From positions 124,001 to 188,000 of the forward strand of contig JAODTK010000345.1 of the NCBI GenBank assembly GCA_026419785.1: DNA of 64,000 nucleotides. The letters run 5' to 3'. How positions within the stretch are numbered: position 1 is the stretch's first letter; every line of letters begins with the position of its first letter. The notes beneath the pieces are model-generated. The model was not told the DNA's origin. It saw only the letters and a program-made list of their open reading frames with translations, and searched no databases. Origin of the DNA: Sclerodactyla briareus. Lineage: Eukaryota; Echinodermata; Holothuroidea; Dendrochirotida; Sclerodactylidae. Below, one piece after another: positions 22,601 to 32,900 of the stretch. The translations under genes were made by a program, and so were the position numbers.

Positions 22601-22981
22601 CAAACTATATAACCATCTTCACCAATGATCGTGAGGTTGAGATATACACGTTGGCGGTTTACCCGCCAGCATGTGTTCTAGTTTATAACGATGTCGACTG
22701 TATTCAACACCGTACTGGGGAGAAGGTTGTATGCACCCCTGCTTATGGCCGTCTCGTGTGTCTCGCAGACCATTGACATGATGATATCACTTCACACGGA
22801 GAATAGCGAGCAATAGATTGACCTCGAGGCTGGTGGGCCCAGGACTGGGATTAATACCCATAAGGAAAATTAGGCCCCTAAGATTTTATCGAGGATCCTG
22901 CCTAAATGAGCTCGGCTTTGCCCTGTGTATGGTCCGATGCACCGCCCATCTTATCGGATATACTGGAGAGTACTCACGCTG

Positions 22982-23232
22982 TGATTTGGGGAGAGCGGGC
23001 TGGGTCTCTTCTGCCGAATGTCGATTTTATAATATCTCCATAGCGCCCTCAATTTGGCTCTGAAGCCCCAACGCTTTCGTTTACAACGACGTCGACCGTA
23101 TTCAAAACCGTATTCAAAACCGTACTGGGGAGGAGGGTCGTACGCACGCATGCTTATGGCCGTCTAGTGTGCCTCGCAGACCATTGACATGAATAGTTGA
23201 GTGCAAACCAAATGATATCACACACGGAGAAT
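22982..23232. repeat. ~425-bp tandem unit B3, 3' part missing
   Basis: Collinear with B1 up to GAGTGCAAACCAAATGATAT and the ACACGGAGAATA word, where LINE sequence takes over. The remaining ~170 bases of the unit are absent on the far side, so the LINE did not insert by a simple clean event or the flank was later deleted. A short internal duplication (ATTCAAAACCGT twice, 23100-23120) is present. Confidence 0.8.
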
Positions 23233-23954
23233 ACCCCCCTCATCGCAGCGCATGGTCTCAGTGAAGTGGTCTTTGCCGATGATACACAACTGTACGCAAC
23301 ATTGAACCAAACTAGCGTAAAATGTCTTGGGAATATGGAGGCCTGTATTCAAGACATTAGGTCGTGGTTTAACTTGGCATTGAATGACGATAAAACCGAA
23401 TTCATCTATTTCTCTTCCAAATTCAGAACAGCCTCGCCTCCTCCTTGTTCCATCACTATTGGCGGTACCACTGTCGAGATGTCCTCTCGGGTACGCAACC
23501 CTCGGCCTTCAAATGGACTCCTCCCTTTCTATGAGTGAACATATCAATAATAGGAGCAAGTTCGCAATGTCCGCCATCAGGAAAATAGGACAGATCCGTC
23601 AATACCTCGATAATAACACTGCTAAGTCACTGACCAATGCTCTCGTCATTTCCCAATTGGCTTTCTCGAACTCTCTCATTCCGGATTACCAGATAGTCAG
23701 ATAGAGAAACTAAACCTATTCAAAACACTGCAGCTCGTTTGGCACTTCGTGCGTCCAAATTTGACTTTGACTCCGCACGCTCTCTTCTTCGGCAACTGCA
23801 TTGGCTACCAATCAAATACAGATCCCTCTACAAATCGTGCTCAACACATACAAAGCACTTCATGGCACGGCTCCAAAGGTGATATCTGACTGTCTGATCT
23901 AATATCGACGTATACTCCGACACGGCCTCTCCGATCAGCTTCAGGTCTTCTCCT
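23233..23954 (+). mobile_element. L2-type non-LTR retrotransposon, RT fragment (5' block)
   Basis: The frame at 23233-23538 encodes the reverse transcriptase palm: FADDTQLY at 23272 (catalytic Asp-Asp), then an ACIQDIRSWF helix and LNDDKTEFIYFSS, the order seen in L2/CR1-clade RTs. After a frameshift near 23480 the next frame gives MSEHINNRSKFAMSAIRKIG and a NTAKSLTNALVISQL thumb-like segment. A further frame change leads to the C-terminal part near 23700-23950. Endonuclease and 5' RT motifs are missing (5' truncation). The block is cut at 23954 by a hAT-like MITE and resumes at 24655. Confidence 0.85.
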
Positions 23955-24654
23955 CAGTAGCGGATACAGAAGGGGGGGGGGGGGGTCCAGGGGGTCCGGA
24001 CCCCCCCTTTTGGTTCGGAGCTTTTCGAAACGCTAATGCATTCTACCAATAATGTGGATCCAGGTGGCATCTGGTGAGTCGGACCCCCCCCCCCCTTCCT
24101 CCTCCCCACTTTCCGCGCGTTAACGGCTCTCGTTAACTTATTGTACATCCACCTTATACTGCAAAGGTCCTATGCACGAGCAAATATGTGAGTATACACG
24201 CATCCATCATTTGCTATATAGCCTACGGTATCTTCATTCACCTCTGAGCGTACTCATAGGCCTCCTCTACATCTCAGAAGAGTAAGACCCATGGTTGAAT
24301 TTTGTCTTTTTTTCTTCATTGTTAAAGGGTTAATACCAGTAGCATAAACAATAGATAGGGGTGACAGTATATCCCCCGGCGAGATTCCGTGAGAAGCGTT
24401 GCATAGTTGAGAAAACATGCAAAACAGTATCCACACTTGACTGACTGAGGCTGATTTGAGTGATGGAAAGTTATTTCAAATCCAGATTTCAGAATCCAGA
24501 AAAAAGACATTCGAGAGAAAATTTGAAAATAAATTAAAATGAAAAATGGAAAGCGTCGTTCGGGGTGGTAGGGTGAGGGCCCCAAATTTGGACTGCCATT
24601 TTTCGCTGGAGCCAAGATGGACCCTCCCTTTTGAAAATCCTGGATCCGCCCCTG
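23955..24654. mobile_element. hAT-like MITE inserted in the L2-type LINE
   Basis: The ends are imperfect inverted repeats: CAGTAGCGGATACAG at the left and, read inversely, CAGGGGCGGATCCAG at the right, both followed inward by G-rich sequence (G14 near 23970). CTCCTC occurs at both junctions (23950-23955 and 24655-24660), a possible remnant of an 8-bp target duplication. LINE reading resumes outside. The segment 24130-24490 is shared with 36120-36490. No transposase. Confidence 0.65.
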
Positions 24655-24965
24655 CTCCTCGACGCCCATCATGCACGCGTCCTCATACCATTTACTACGG
24701 TGATCGGTCGTTTGTCAATGCCTCTATATAGGAGGGAATGAAGCCGCCTACCACGAGAAATTCCGCTTTCCACCTCAGTCACTGCAGTTTGCAAGTAAAC
24801 TCAAAACCCATCTGTTCCGTCTTTGTCATGACTGATGTTCCATTCATTACACGTCGCTATATTTGTTATTTGTACAGTTGTTTATATGTTGATTATTGTA
24901 CAGCGCTTTAGAGCACCTCAGTGATTTCACGCTTTATAAAATTGTCGTTTTTTTATCTTTAATAA
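24655..24965 (+). mobile_element. L2-type LINE fragment (3' block)
   Basis: The open frame continues the C-terminal domain (DRSFVNAS, then after a frame change FRFPPQSLQFASKLKTHLFR; compare the usual RSFSVAAP...FKSxLKTHLF pattern) to a stop at about 24831. The 3' untranslated tail has GCGCTTTAGAGCACCTCAG and GCTTTATAAAATTGTCG, the foldable tail of L2-type LINEs, then T-rich sequence at the junction with unit B4. Confidence 0.75.
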
Positions 24966-25420
24966 CGCTGTGATTCGGGGAGAGCGGGCTGGGTCTCTTC
25001 TGCTAAACGTCGATTTCGATTTCAGAAATAGCGCCTCATAGCGCCCTCAATCCTGGCTCTGAACCCCACGCTCTCGTTTTCAACGATGTCGACCGTATTC
25101 AACACCATACCGGGGGGGGGGGGGGTCGCCACGCCTGCTTATGACTGTCTCGTGTGCCTCGCGTGCCTCATGTACCATTGATATAAACAGTTGAGTGCAA
25201 ACCCAATTATATCACTTTACACGGAGAATAGCAACCTCGAGGCTGGTGGGCCTAGGAATTGGATTAATACCCATAAGGAAAAATAGGCCCCTAAGATTTT
25301 ATCGAGGTTTCCGCCTAAATGAGCTCTGCTTCGCCCTGTGTAGAGTCTGATGTGCCCTCAATGCTGGACCTGAGGCCTCAACGCTTCCGTTCACAACGAT
25401 GTGGACCGTATGTAGTTGCG
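24966..25420. repeat. ~425-bp tandem unit B4 plus partial B5
   Basis: B4 starts at 24971 (TGATTCGGGGAGAGCGGGCT) and follows B1 with G13 at about 25112-25124. Near 25350 GAGTCTGATG joins directly to TGCCCTCAATGCTGGACCTG, deleting the B4/B5 boundary. The array ends at about 25411 after GATGTGGACCGTA. Confidence 0.8.
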
Positions 25421-25595
25421 AAAGATCGTCATAGAAATTGAGATTATTCCATCAAAATTACTAGCTTGTGTATAATTCTACTTGGGGATTGTTTTCAAAT
25501 CGGGATAATACTCTTAATTTGACAATTCCATATTGATCGAATATGCATTTTATTGTATTGATTACCGATTTGAAATAATCTGCATAAAATAGGCA

Positions 25596-25856
25596 TTATT
25601 CCATAAATGTAAGTTCTAATGAATTCGCCCACAATTCTTGAAAAAATAAATCAAGACTGTTCATGAACGCATTCACACTCTTAGACATGCAGAACAACAA
25701 CTTCATGAAGGCTATACCACTCATTAATAACTCTCTGTGGGGAGAGATATTCAGAATGTCCAATCTACAGCGTTTGCCACGAAGCTTGAGGTAATGACCC
25801 CCTAATGTTGGTAACATTGGAAAACTCAAAGAAATAGTGAAGAGGAAGGCCATCAT
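25596..25856 (-). mobile_element. CR1-type LINE, RT C-terminal fragment
   Basis: The minus-strand frame ends LRGKRCRLDI...SKSVNAFMNSLDLFF, the same sequence as the C-terminus of the LINE at 52.0-52.19 kb and of the copy at 63.2-63.4 kb (GKRCKLDIR..., VNAFKDSLDLFLKDC). Here the reading frame is intact to the stop, with one missing block where the other copies are also poor. Upstream (25860-26290) the RT proper is not recognisable. Confidence 0.75.
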
Positions 25857-25859
25857 CTA

Positions 25860-27100
25860 ATCCATGAAGATTACACGATACCTATTGTTTTGTTTGTAGG
25901 TAAAAAAGTCATCTGAGGCCAATACAGGTCAAATTCTGAGAACTTTCGTAACACGATATGGTCAAAATGCTTGGTTCGATCGAGCTGGTAGGCAATATGC
26001 AGTTTTATTTAGAGGAGTAGACAAAACCTATTGTTTTTAGTGTGGATTAGGGGTCTTCTTTTATCGGGATAATTGTGGAAAATTCGATATTTTGGCAACT
26101 TTTTGCTCGAGAATACGATAACTTGACCCCATTTATGAAGCTCGGTATGTGGGTTCACAATAATAAGTACATGATCCATGTTGTTCTTGGCTCAGGTTGA
26201 AGTTCATATGAGGTCAACAGGATCAAAGTGAAAACCTTCGATGTAATTGACCCAAAATATAACGATTCATGAATATTCATGCATCATGCTGAATGCATGA
26301 CTCTCTCAGGAGGCAAGACGCCACATATACACACACAAATACACTCTCATAGATTCCTCGACTGAAAGCAAGAAGAAAAGTACCATTCGTTCTTATAAAA
26401 AAAAAAAATGTGGACTGCGTCTTTTGTGCAATGTTAGTTATTGAGTGAGGTATTAATCACTCCATGACAAACAACTATTTGGCTTTTTCAGTTTTTTTTT
26501 TTATTGAGACGCCACGCTCGAACATATGCAAGCGAACAAACGGAAATGATACGAGTTTCATGGTCGTTCATGAGGACTCAGTTCCTTCCTGTCTCTTCCC
26601 TACTAAACTAAACACTAAACTGCACTCAAATATTCATACATCGAATTAATCAAATGAAAATTATAATGGCAATAACGTATAGCAAGTAAAACGTTTCCCG
26701 TAGGCAGCTTATATGCATGCATACATGCTAACGGTTGAGAGTATGAGCGTAAACATACATTTCATCGCTATCAAATGCAGCACAATGTCAATGTCGTTAA
26801 AAAAAAATACTCGAATTCTTCTTTGTCCGGTATTTTCCTCGTTCCAGTAGTATTTTTGTTTTGCTTTCCAAACAGGTGTGGAAAAATTCCATACGCCGAT
26901 GGCGCTGCGGCTACACTGAAACGTCAAGATGTAAGCAGGAGAGAGGTTATACTCTGCTCCTGTTAAAAAGCCAAGTATTCATTACTTAGCATTTTATACC
27001 TAAAGAGTGTATCACCTGTAAGAAATAGTGTTCTAAAATCGAGGCCAGTGTCAATATTTTTTCAATGCCCCCAACATAGACATTTTCCACCTCTCGTAAC
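25860..27100. other. No gene recognised
   Basis: Positions 25890-26250 contain AGGTCAA and TGACC words like those in Helitron-like interiors, but no terminus. An A9-11 run lies near 26400 and a T10 run near 26490. Nothing coding was recognised. Confidence 0.4.
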
Positions 27101-27179
27101 GACTGATTGAGGAATAAGATAAGAATAAAGAATAATTTTATTTATAAATGACTGGAACAAGTCATTAGTCACTGTACAG

Positions 27180-28236
27180 CAGATATGTATGCTGACGATA
27201 CAACATTCCACATGAAGGGCAAATCTGTAGACGAATTGAATGTACACCTCAATGAAGATATGGACAGAGGGGTTAAATGGTGTGCAAATAATAAAATGGT
27301 TATAAATAGCACCAAAACGAAAAGCATGTTGATTGGTTGTAGACAAAAGTTAAACTCATTGCCATGTAAGAAATTAATATTGTTGTCGGGGATCAAGGTA
27401 TTAGCAATGTTTCTAGTGAAAAGATACTTGGGGTTTATATTGATAGCGAGTTATCCTGGGGTGACCATGTCGAATCTGTTTGCAAGATTGTGTCCTCGAG
27501 ATTAGCCCTCCTCAGACGTATTAACCATATATGATATGAACACGTGTATATTGTACTATAATGGATATATTCGACCAATATTAGAGTATTGTAACTTAGT
27601 ATGGGGCGAATGCAGCGCCACCAATGCCCTCAGACTTACGCGTTTACAAAGTCTGCCGCTAGAATAATTCTCCATGCCACTTTCAATGATAGGTCTGAAG
27701 TCCTATTTCGCACTCTAAACTGGTCCTCTCTTGAACAAAGTCTGAGCTATAAAGATTGGTGATGGTGTACAAAATATTGAATGGGCTAGCACCCCAGTAC
27801 CTTAGGGATATGTTTCGGTTCATTGGCGATGTGCATGGTCACTCCCTGCGGTCTACCACCCAAAACAACTTGTTTCTGAAGGGTGGGAAAACCCATTACG
27901 GCATCAAATCGTTCTCCTACATAGCAGCCAAAGAATGGAACGAGCCACCGATTGTATGCAAAAGCGCCAACTCCTTAGCCACGTTTAAACGACTTATTAA
28001 AGAGTTTTTATTAAGAGGGTTTTCTTTTACTGTGAATTATGTGTGAGTTATATATTTTTTACGTGTTTTATATCTTTATAATTGTTTTTGTTTTTCTAAA
28101 CGTTTCCACGTCCATCTATGTTCCTTAATTTTCTTTTACAATTCACTATTGTCTTTTTAACAAAGGGCGGTCGGGTGAGTTTAGCGTCACCGCTAACCGA
28201 GTTCTTACCCTTTAATGTTTAAATAAGAAAAAAAGG
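27180..28236 (+). mobile_element. CR1/Jockey-type LINE, 3' half
   Basis: RT palm YADDTTF at 27188 with the catalytic Asp pair, then WCANNKMVINSTKTKSMLIG, an LGF(Y/I)I motif region near 27428, and after a frameshift YNGYIRPILEYCNLVWGECS (about 27553-27613). The C-terminal frame 27756-28046 gives VYKILNGLAPQYLRDMF, LRSTTQNNLFL and FKRLIKEFLL, the classical end of CR1/Jockey-group RTs, with a stop at 28044-28046. A T-rich 3' UTR and AAATAAGAAAAAAA at about 28220-28235 close the element. It is 5' truncated and broken by at least two frameshifts. It differs clearly from the 23.2-kb and 51-kb LINEs. Confidence 0.85.
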
Positions 28237-29427
28237 CTTTTGCGTTCGGGATTCGCCGTTAGGGTCCATATTGGAAAAGTCGATTTTGTCAACTAACACC
28301 AGACGTGGGTAGTACTTCGGTTCATTCTGTAAATGTTACACACGGTCAAATTACAGAAGTTCCTTGCAGATTAACATGAGTTTAGTACGGTTTTACACAC
28401 TTTTCATTCACTCAATCGGTTATTCGACAAAACACTTATATGTGATTATTATCTGTAAATTTATACAAAACAACTTTAACACAAGAATTCTATTGAACAT
28501 TCTGTTATACTGCGATCCCACAAAACCCTGCAGCAGTGTAATCAGTTCTTTCACAAAGGCGTTTTCATTTGGAAAATGTTTGTAAAGTAAATTCCAAATT
28601 TGAATAGCTTCAATAGCAAACCTTTTTCACTCTGTTTTACATCGTGTTTTCAATTAAGACATGTCAGTTATTGTAGAATGACATCACTGTTTCATATTAC
28701 CGTTCTTCCGATATAATGTACCACCTAGAAAACAATTAGCAAGATCATATCGTGAGCATATTACAAAGAAGAGGTTCATAACTCGATTCTGTCAAATGCG
28801 ACATTTCCATATATTGAAACATTCATAAAACTAAAATTTATGTTACGTTACTTATTTTTCATCTCTTGAATACCTCAACAAAGTCAACCACTATATACAA
28901 TGTAAATTAATTGTGTCCGGTGTGAAAAGATTAAATCGGGGAAATTATATACCAAAATCTGGCTGTGGAATATTTTGTAGGACAATATGTGGAATATACA
29001 CTCAAAATGAATAATGTGTGTTGTTTTTCAATAATGGAAATTGAATGTGAAATGACAAAAAAAAATATGATTCGATTGGAAAGATTACAGAATAATTTTG
29101 CACAGTTTAGATTCGGCGCCAACAACGTCAACGTCAATCAAAATAGAGAGATGGCGTTATGAAAGAAGAGACTATACTGTTCATAGCTAACTATATTCGC
29201 CAAAGAATATATTGCGGAATAAATTAAATTACACTTCTCAGTATATCAGTAATTGTCCGCAAATGACCATACTACGGTGTGAACGGGAACGGGTCCAGTG
29301 AGAACTTCTTTTTAAGATTTGAATGATCCAACCGATTATTTGTGGGATTCAGCCAGTATCCTTAAGTCTTAATACCGCCTCCTAATCACGGTAAGAGACA
29401 AAGTATTTCCGTCAATTTTGTTAGGAA
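28237..29427. other. No gene recognised; AT-rich
   Basis: AT-rich sequence with short open frames only. Nothing with domain, repeat or RNA structure was identified. Confidence 0.4.
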
Positions 29428-29912
29428 ATAATGCCGCAGAATTCAATTTCCGAAGTTAGCTGTGTCTTGACAAAACACCACACACACATCTCTTGTGAAC
29501 GGGTTGCCGTCATTTGGAAATTACATCTAAACAGAATGTCTTACCGTAATCCTTCAGTAAATAATCAAAGAATAACTTCCTGTTGGCCTTATAAGTCAAT
29601 ACCTCAGTATATATTTGAATCCAATTAAATTTTAGACTCTAAATAGAGCTAGGACTCAATGTCAAGTGTCTTCGAGTCACCTTGCTCAATTGAGTAAATT
29701 AAAGTTGTATTACTCCATCTGGAATACCAGCCCAAAAGGACTGATAATGCCGCAGAATTCAATTTCCGAAGTTAGCTGTGTCTTGACAAAACACCACACA
29801 CACACATCTCTTGTGAACGGGTTGCCGTCATTTGTCAAGTGTCTTCGAGTCACCTTGCTCAATTGAGTAAAGTTGTATTACTCCATCTGGATTACCAGCC
29901 CAAATGGACTGA
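29428..29912 (+). repeat. Local tandem duplication (two interleaved blocks)
   Basis: Block X (starts ATAATGCCGCAGAATTC) occurs at 29428-29515 and 29744-29833; block Y (TGTCAAGTGTCTTCGAGTCA) occurs at 29660-29743 and 29833-29912. The order is X - spacer - Y - X - Y, so a ~173-bp Y-X unit was duplicated in tandem with the last X missing. Copies are nearly identical (a two-base CA difference, an ATTAA deletion), so the event is young compared with most repeats here. Confidence 0.9.
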
Positions 29913-31700
29913 TAAATTGTGGCTTCTTGAATGATTGTCCTTTCGGATCAGGTAATACCTGGGAATGAAAAAAGACACTGGGATAATGCTATGGTTTCAT
30001 TGATAGTTATTCACCTAGAAGTGGTCAGCTTTCTCCAGACCAAATATTCAATGTTCTTTCCAAGCATGAAAAGGTTATCTCTATAACTCATTCTTGATAG
30101 GATCACTGCAAGAGCCTACCGAGAGTCAAAATGATCTATAAATGTGGTCACCGTGCCAAAAATGCAGTTATGTATTATATATTTGTCTATAATTATAATC
30201 CACGTGACGACCCAACGACTGTTCTAAGTCCTGAAAAAAAGGTAACAAATTCCTCCGAACTGTCAGTACGGTTTAAAACCACCCCTAAGTCGGCATATTG
30301 CAAATCCGTAATGTAATCTCCGAAATGGTAATACCATGAACTGGGAGAATGCAATAATACACTTGCCAATAATTACACGGAAGGGCGGGGGCGGGGGGTT
30401 GGGGCCGACCCCATCTCATGACCCAAGTGTTCAATAAATTTTTAACACAACAACTGATTTTTTGCAGTTCAGTTCAGTCGACGTTTTGCAGCTGTTACTT
30501 ATTCAAATATTGCAGCAGCAGAGGCTAGGGGCCCATCATGTAATTATTTGCAAAGAGAGGGTGAGGCCATTTATGGGGGCGCACTTCCCTTGGGTTCCGA
30601 CCTCACCCCCCAAAAAAAAAAAAAAAAAATCTCTCTCGGTACGCGCCTGAGCCGACAGGAGGTAATGGCGCTATTGGTTCACAACATAAAGGCATGTCGA
30701 TATGTCTACAATAGTTTTTTTTTTTTAATCGTAATATTGATAGGCCACGTTGTTGCTTGAAATGGGATCAAGATTTTGGAAATGAAGAACTCGATTTGGT
30801 GAACATTTCGCATGCACGGTATCAGGGACACCGAAATGAAATGTTCTCAAGACCAATTCATCCACAAAATCATGTCTACAACCGAATTTATCATAGAATG
30901 ATTTCTTGTAGCTGTAGCAGCTAAATTCGTAATTGCACTTTTCGCATATGAACTGATGAAGCAGTCAAAGCAATCTCATTGCTTCAGCAGTGCATATAGA
31001 TGTTGTGAGGTGTGAAAGACATAGTAGTGATCTCTCCAATTCAGATACTCTAGTATATGAAAAATTTGCGTTGGTCACTTAGAGGAAGGCAGAAAGTTAC
31101 AATCTTACGATATGTTATGCAAACTATTCAATATTAATTTGCAGGCTTGCTAGAAGGATAACAAACTAGAATGTGTAAGTTTTCAGATATGAGTTTAGGT
31201 TCTTTTTGGATGTTGAGATTTATGGTTTGGTCAGTAAAAGCGTAGAGCCCTCTGTATGATGTATCTATTGTTAAAGGACTTTTGTTTGGTATCGTGGTAT
31301 TGCATATTCAGAACATTGTGAAAAATAGATATGTAAAAGAGGAATATTTCACAATAGACATAACTGGACTAACGCTCACCACCGATAGTTCGTTCTTCCA
31401 CAGATCGAGTGAATATAATTTTAACAGACAGAGAAAATTCAAACATATTTTACTGGAAAGCAGTGGAACTTTCAAAGATCGCAATGACGGTAGTTATAAT
31501 ATGAAAGGTGCAGAAATAGTGCAAATCCTCACGGCATCTGCTTCGAATCCTTGTGTATATTGGACTCTTGCAATACATCTTGCAATATTTTATTTAATAT
31601 GATTATTGTGCTCGTCATCTAATGGGAATAATATATTCAGTGCATTATACGAATGTTTGTAACTAATGATGATTCTTCTACTCATGTTTTCTTTTTCATA
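29913..31700. other. No gene recognised; one G/A-rich repeat-like patch
   Basis: Positions 30380-30410 are G-rich, and 30600-30655 has a C6A19-like tract followed by CGGTACGCGCCTG, possibly another non-autonomous element end. An open frame of 106 codons at 31282-31602 has no recognisable domain and is of a length expected by chance. Confidence 0.4.
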
Positions 31701-31735
31701 TTAGCTTAGTCGGTAGAGCTCCGGGCTGCTAATAA
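31701..31735 (+). repeat. SINE head fragment (tRNA box A)
   Basis: TTAGCTTAGTCGGTAGAGCT is a good tRNA-type box A. No matching box B follows at the proper distance on this strand, and the sequence runs into the tail of the opposite-strand SINE. Likely a truncated or recombined SINE head. Confidence 0.5.
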
Positions 31736-31995
31736 AATTAGGATTCGGGTTTATAGTCTCGTATCAAGGCAGCACCTCGTCACACGTCAAGCTACTTAAT
31801 CCTCTGGTCTTTGGTAACCTGATGAAGACCACCCTGTACCACACCACACAGGGTGCCCGTACCTACTCAGGTACCCACAAGCCTTGTCTATACATATCGG
31901 GGAAGCCTCTCGGGCTTCCCAGGGGATTGGAACTCGCAATCTATTGATCTTAATTGAGTTCGGAGCTCTGTCGACTGAGCTATTTCGCCTCCTCC
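31736..31995 (-). repeat. tRNA-derived SINE, copy in minus orientation
   Basis: Read on the minus strand: box A-like TAGCTCAGTCGACAGAGCTC (31982-31963), box B-like GCGAGTTCCAATCCCC (31937-31922), then a body ending in AGGTTACCAAAGACCAGAGG and a CTGCCTTGATACGAGAC word. Body and tail match, in inverse orientation, the copy at 32.01-32.24 kb. Internal Pol III boxes plus a non-tRNA body define a SINE. Confidence 0.7.
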
Positions 31996-32007
31996 GCCCA
32001 ATCAGGA

Positions 32008-32243
32008 GTTCGAATCAGTTTCCCCATATTTACTACAATGCGAATCGTGCCGCATTCTCAGAGCGCATACGGTAAGGGTTCCGATACAACCATGCTGTGG
32101 TGGAGCATCGAGCAGTCGATGACTGAGTAGGGCGCTATATGAACGAGGATGGTCTTCACCAGGTTACCAATGACCAGAATATTGAGTCGCTTGATGTGTG
32201 ACGAGGCGCTGCCTTGATACAAAACTGTGAACCCGAATATGTA
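32008..32243 (+). repeat. tRNA-derived SINE, copy in plus orientation
   Basis: The head is truncated, with GGAGTTCGAATCAGTTTCCC at 32006-32025 as a box B-like word; no box A lies upstream because the minus-strand copy abuts. The body differs at first, then from GGATGGTCTTCACCAGGTTA (32149) to GAACCCGAAT (about 32239) it matches the other copy inversely. The two tails form a ~95-bp inverted repeat around a ~315-bp spacer. Confidence 0.7.
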
Positions 32244-32269
32244 TCATTCGTTGTTTCTAGACAACCTCC

Positions 32270-32900
32270 CTATGGCTCACAGGTATAATCGAGACTTGTG
32301 CTAACCGGACGGTTTGAGGACCCATTCCCATTACTAGAAGTATGACGCATCGACTGCCGTGTGCACGGACGGGATCGGCAGCGAAACATCTCTCGGATCT
32401 TTGCCTTAAAGGATGACCCTGAGAGGCTATAGAGGAAGGGGTTTCCTATGACGCAGAGCCTCGAGATCAATCCGGTGATAGATGGAGTCTAGTAATCTGA
32501 GTCCGGGAAGTTATCGTCCCACGCGCGCCAGAGGCTCATCACTGTCGTAGGTAGGTAGCAGGCCACGAAGAGAAGCAGAACCAGAGAGGCGACGAGCACG
32601 CCACGAAGACGCTTCCTCTGACGGTCAGCCATTTGACTCGTGGTCCTCGGTTTGCTCGTCGTGGATGGAACTTAGGGGGTTGTGGGCAGGGAAATTCTCA
32701 CCGCTGCAGCGCAGTTCGAGGTAGATTCGGGCGTAAAAGTATCGGTGAAGGTGACGGGAATGAAATAGTTGACGCAAGCCTTGAAGGTTGTGGTAGATCC
32801 GATCGCCTGTTCCCTTGTCCAGAAGCCTGTAGACCAGGATGCAGTGTGTGCCGACATCGACGGTAATGATCAATAGGAATGCGTAGATGACCGAAAGAGG
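32270..32900 (-). CDS. Rhodopsin-type GPCR, C-terminal exon (broken)
   Basis: On the minus strand an acceptor with a long pyrimidine tract (TTTCCCCTTTTCTAACTTCCAG) ends at 32901. The exon then encodes a hydrophobic segment LSVIYAFLLIITV (TM4-like), FKACVNYFIPVTF and after a frame change YARIYLELRC (TM5, as in amine and peptide receptors), a short Ser/His/Glu loop, RQRKRLRGVLVASLVLLLF and FVACYLPTTVM (TM6 with the CxLP form of CWxP), and GLISRLCVIGNPFLYSLSGS with SFKAKIREMF (TM7 NPxxY as NPFLY and helix 8). A Ser/Thr/Arg tail ends at a TAG at 32270. This is a G-protein-coupled membrane receptor; the ligand cannot be told. Lesions: at least three frame changes between 32800 and 32635, and an in-frame TAG at 32489-32491 between TM6 and TM7. 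It is a pseudogene or an assembly-damaged gene. The family call is firm, the intactness is not. Confidence 0.7.

Larger units (their letters stand above)
21635..22681 (+). mobile_element. Helitron-like non-autonomous element, copy 1 (precise insertion)
   Basis: Left boundary CTCA|TTATATCCCC, right boundary GTGTTCTAG|TTTATAACG. Just before the terminal CTAG is a hairpin: stem TGGCGG (22652-22657), loop TTTAC, CCGCCA (22663-22668), extended outward by ACAC/GTGT pairs. A hairpin followed by CTRR, with insertion between A and T and no target duplication, is the known Helitron 3' signature. The uninterrupted sister units (CTCG|TTTACAACG) give the empty site. The interior has a GC-rich CCGCGTCCGCGCCCGCGTCC stretch, two ACTCTCYAACACTYTGTCCG-like words, a ~108-bp tandem repeat and an L2-like tail. 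No Rep/helicase is encoded. The 5' end is TT rather than the canonical TC, so the family may be atypical. Confidence 0.7.
21527..22981. repeat. ~425-bp tandem unit B2, split by a Helitron-like insertion
   Basis: The unit starts at 21527, is interrupted after 21634 and resumes at 22682 with TTTATAACGATGTCGACTG, exactly where other B units read TTTACAACGATGTCGACTG. Without the 1047-base insertion the unit would be 408 bases, close to B1. Confidence 0.85.
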
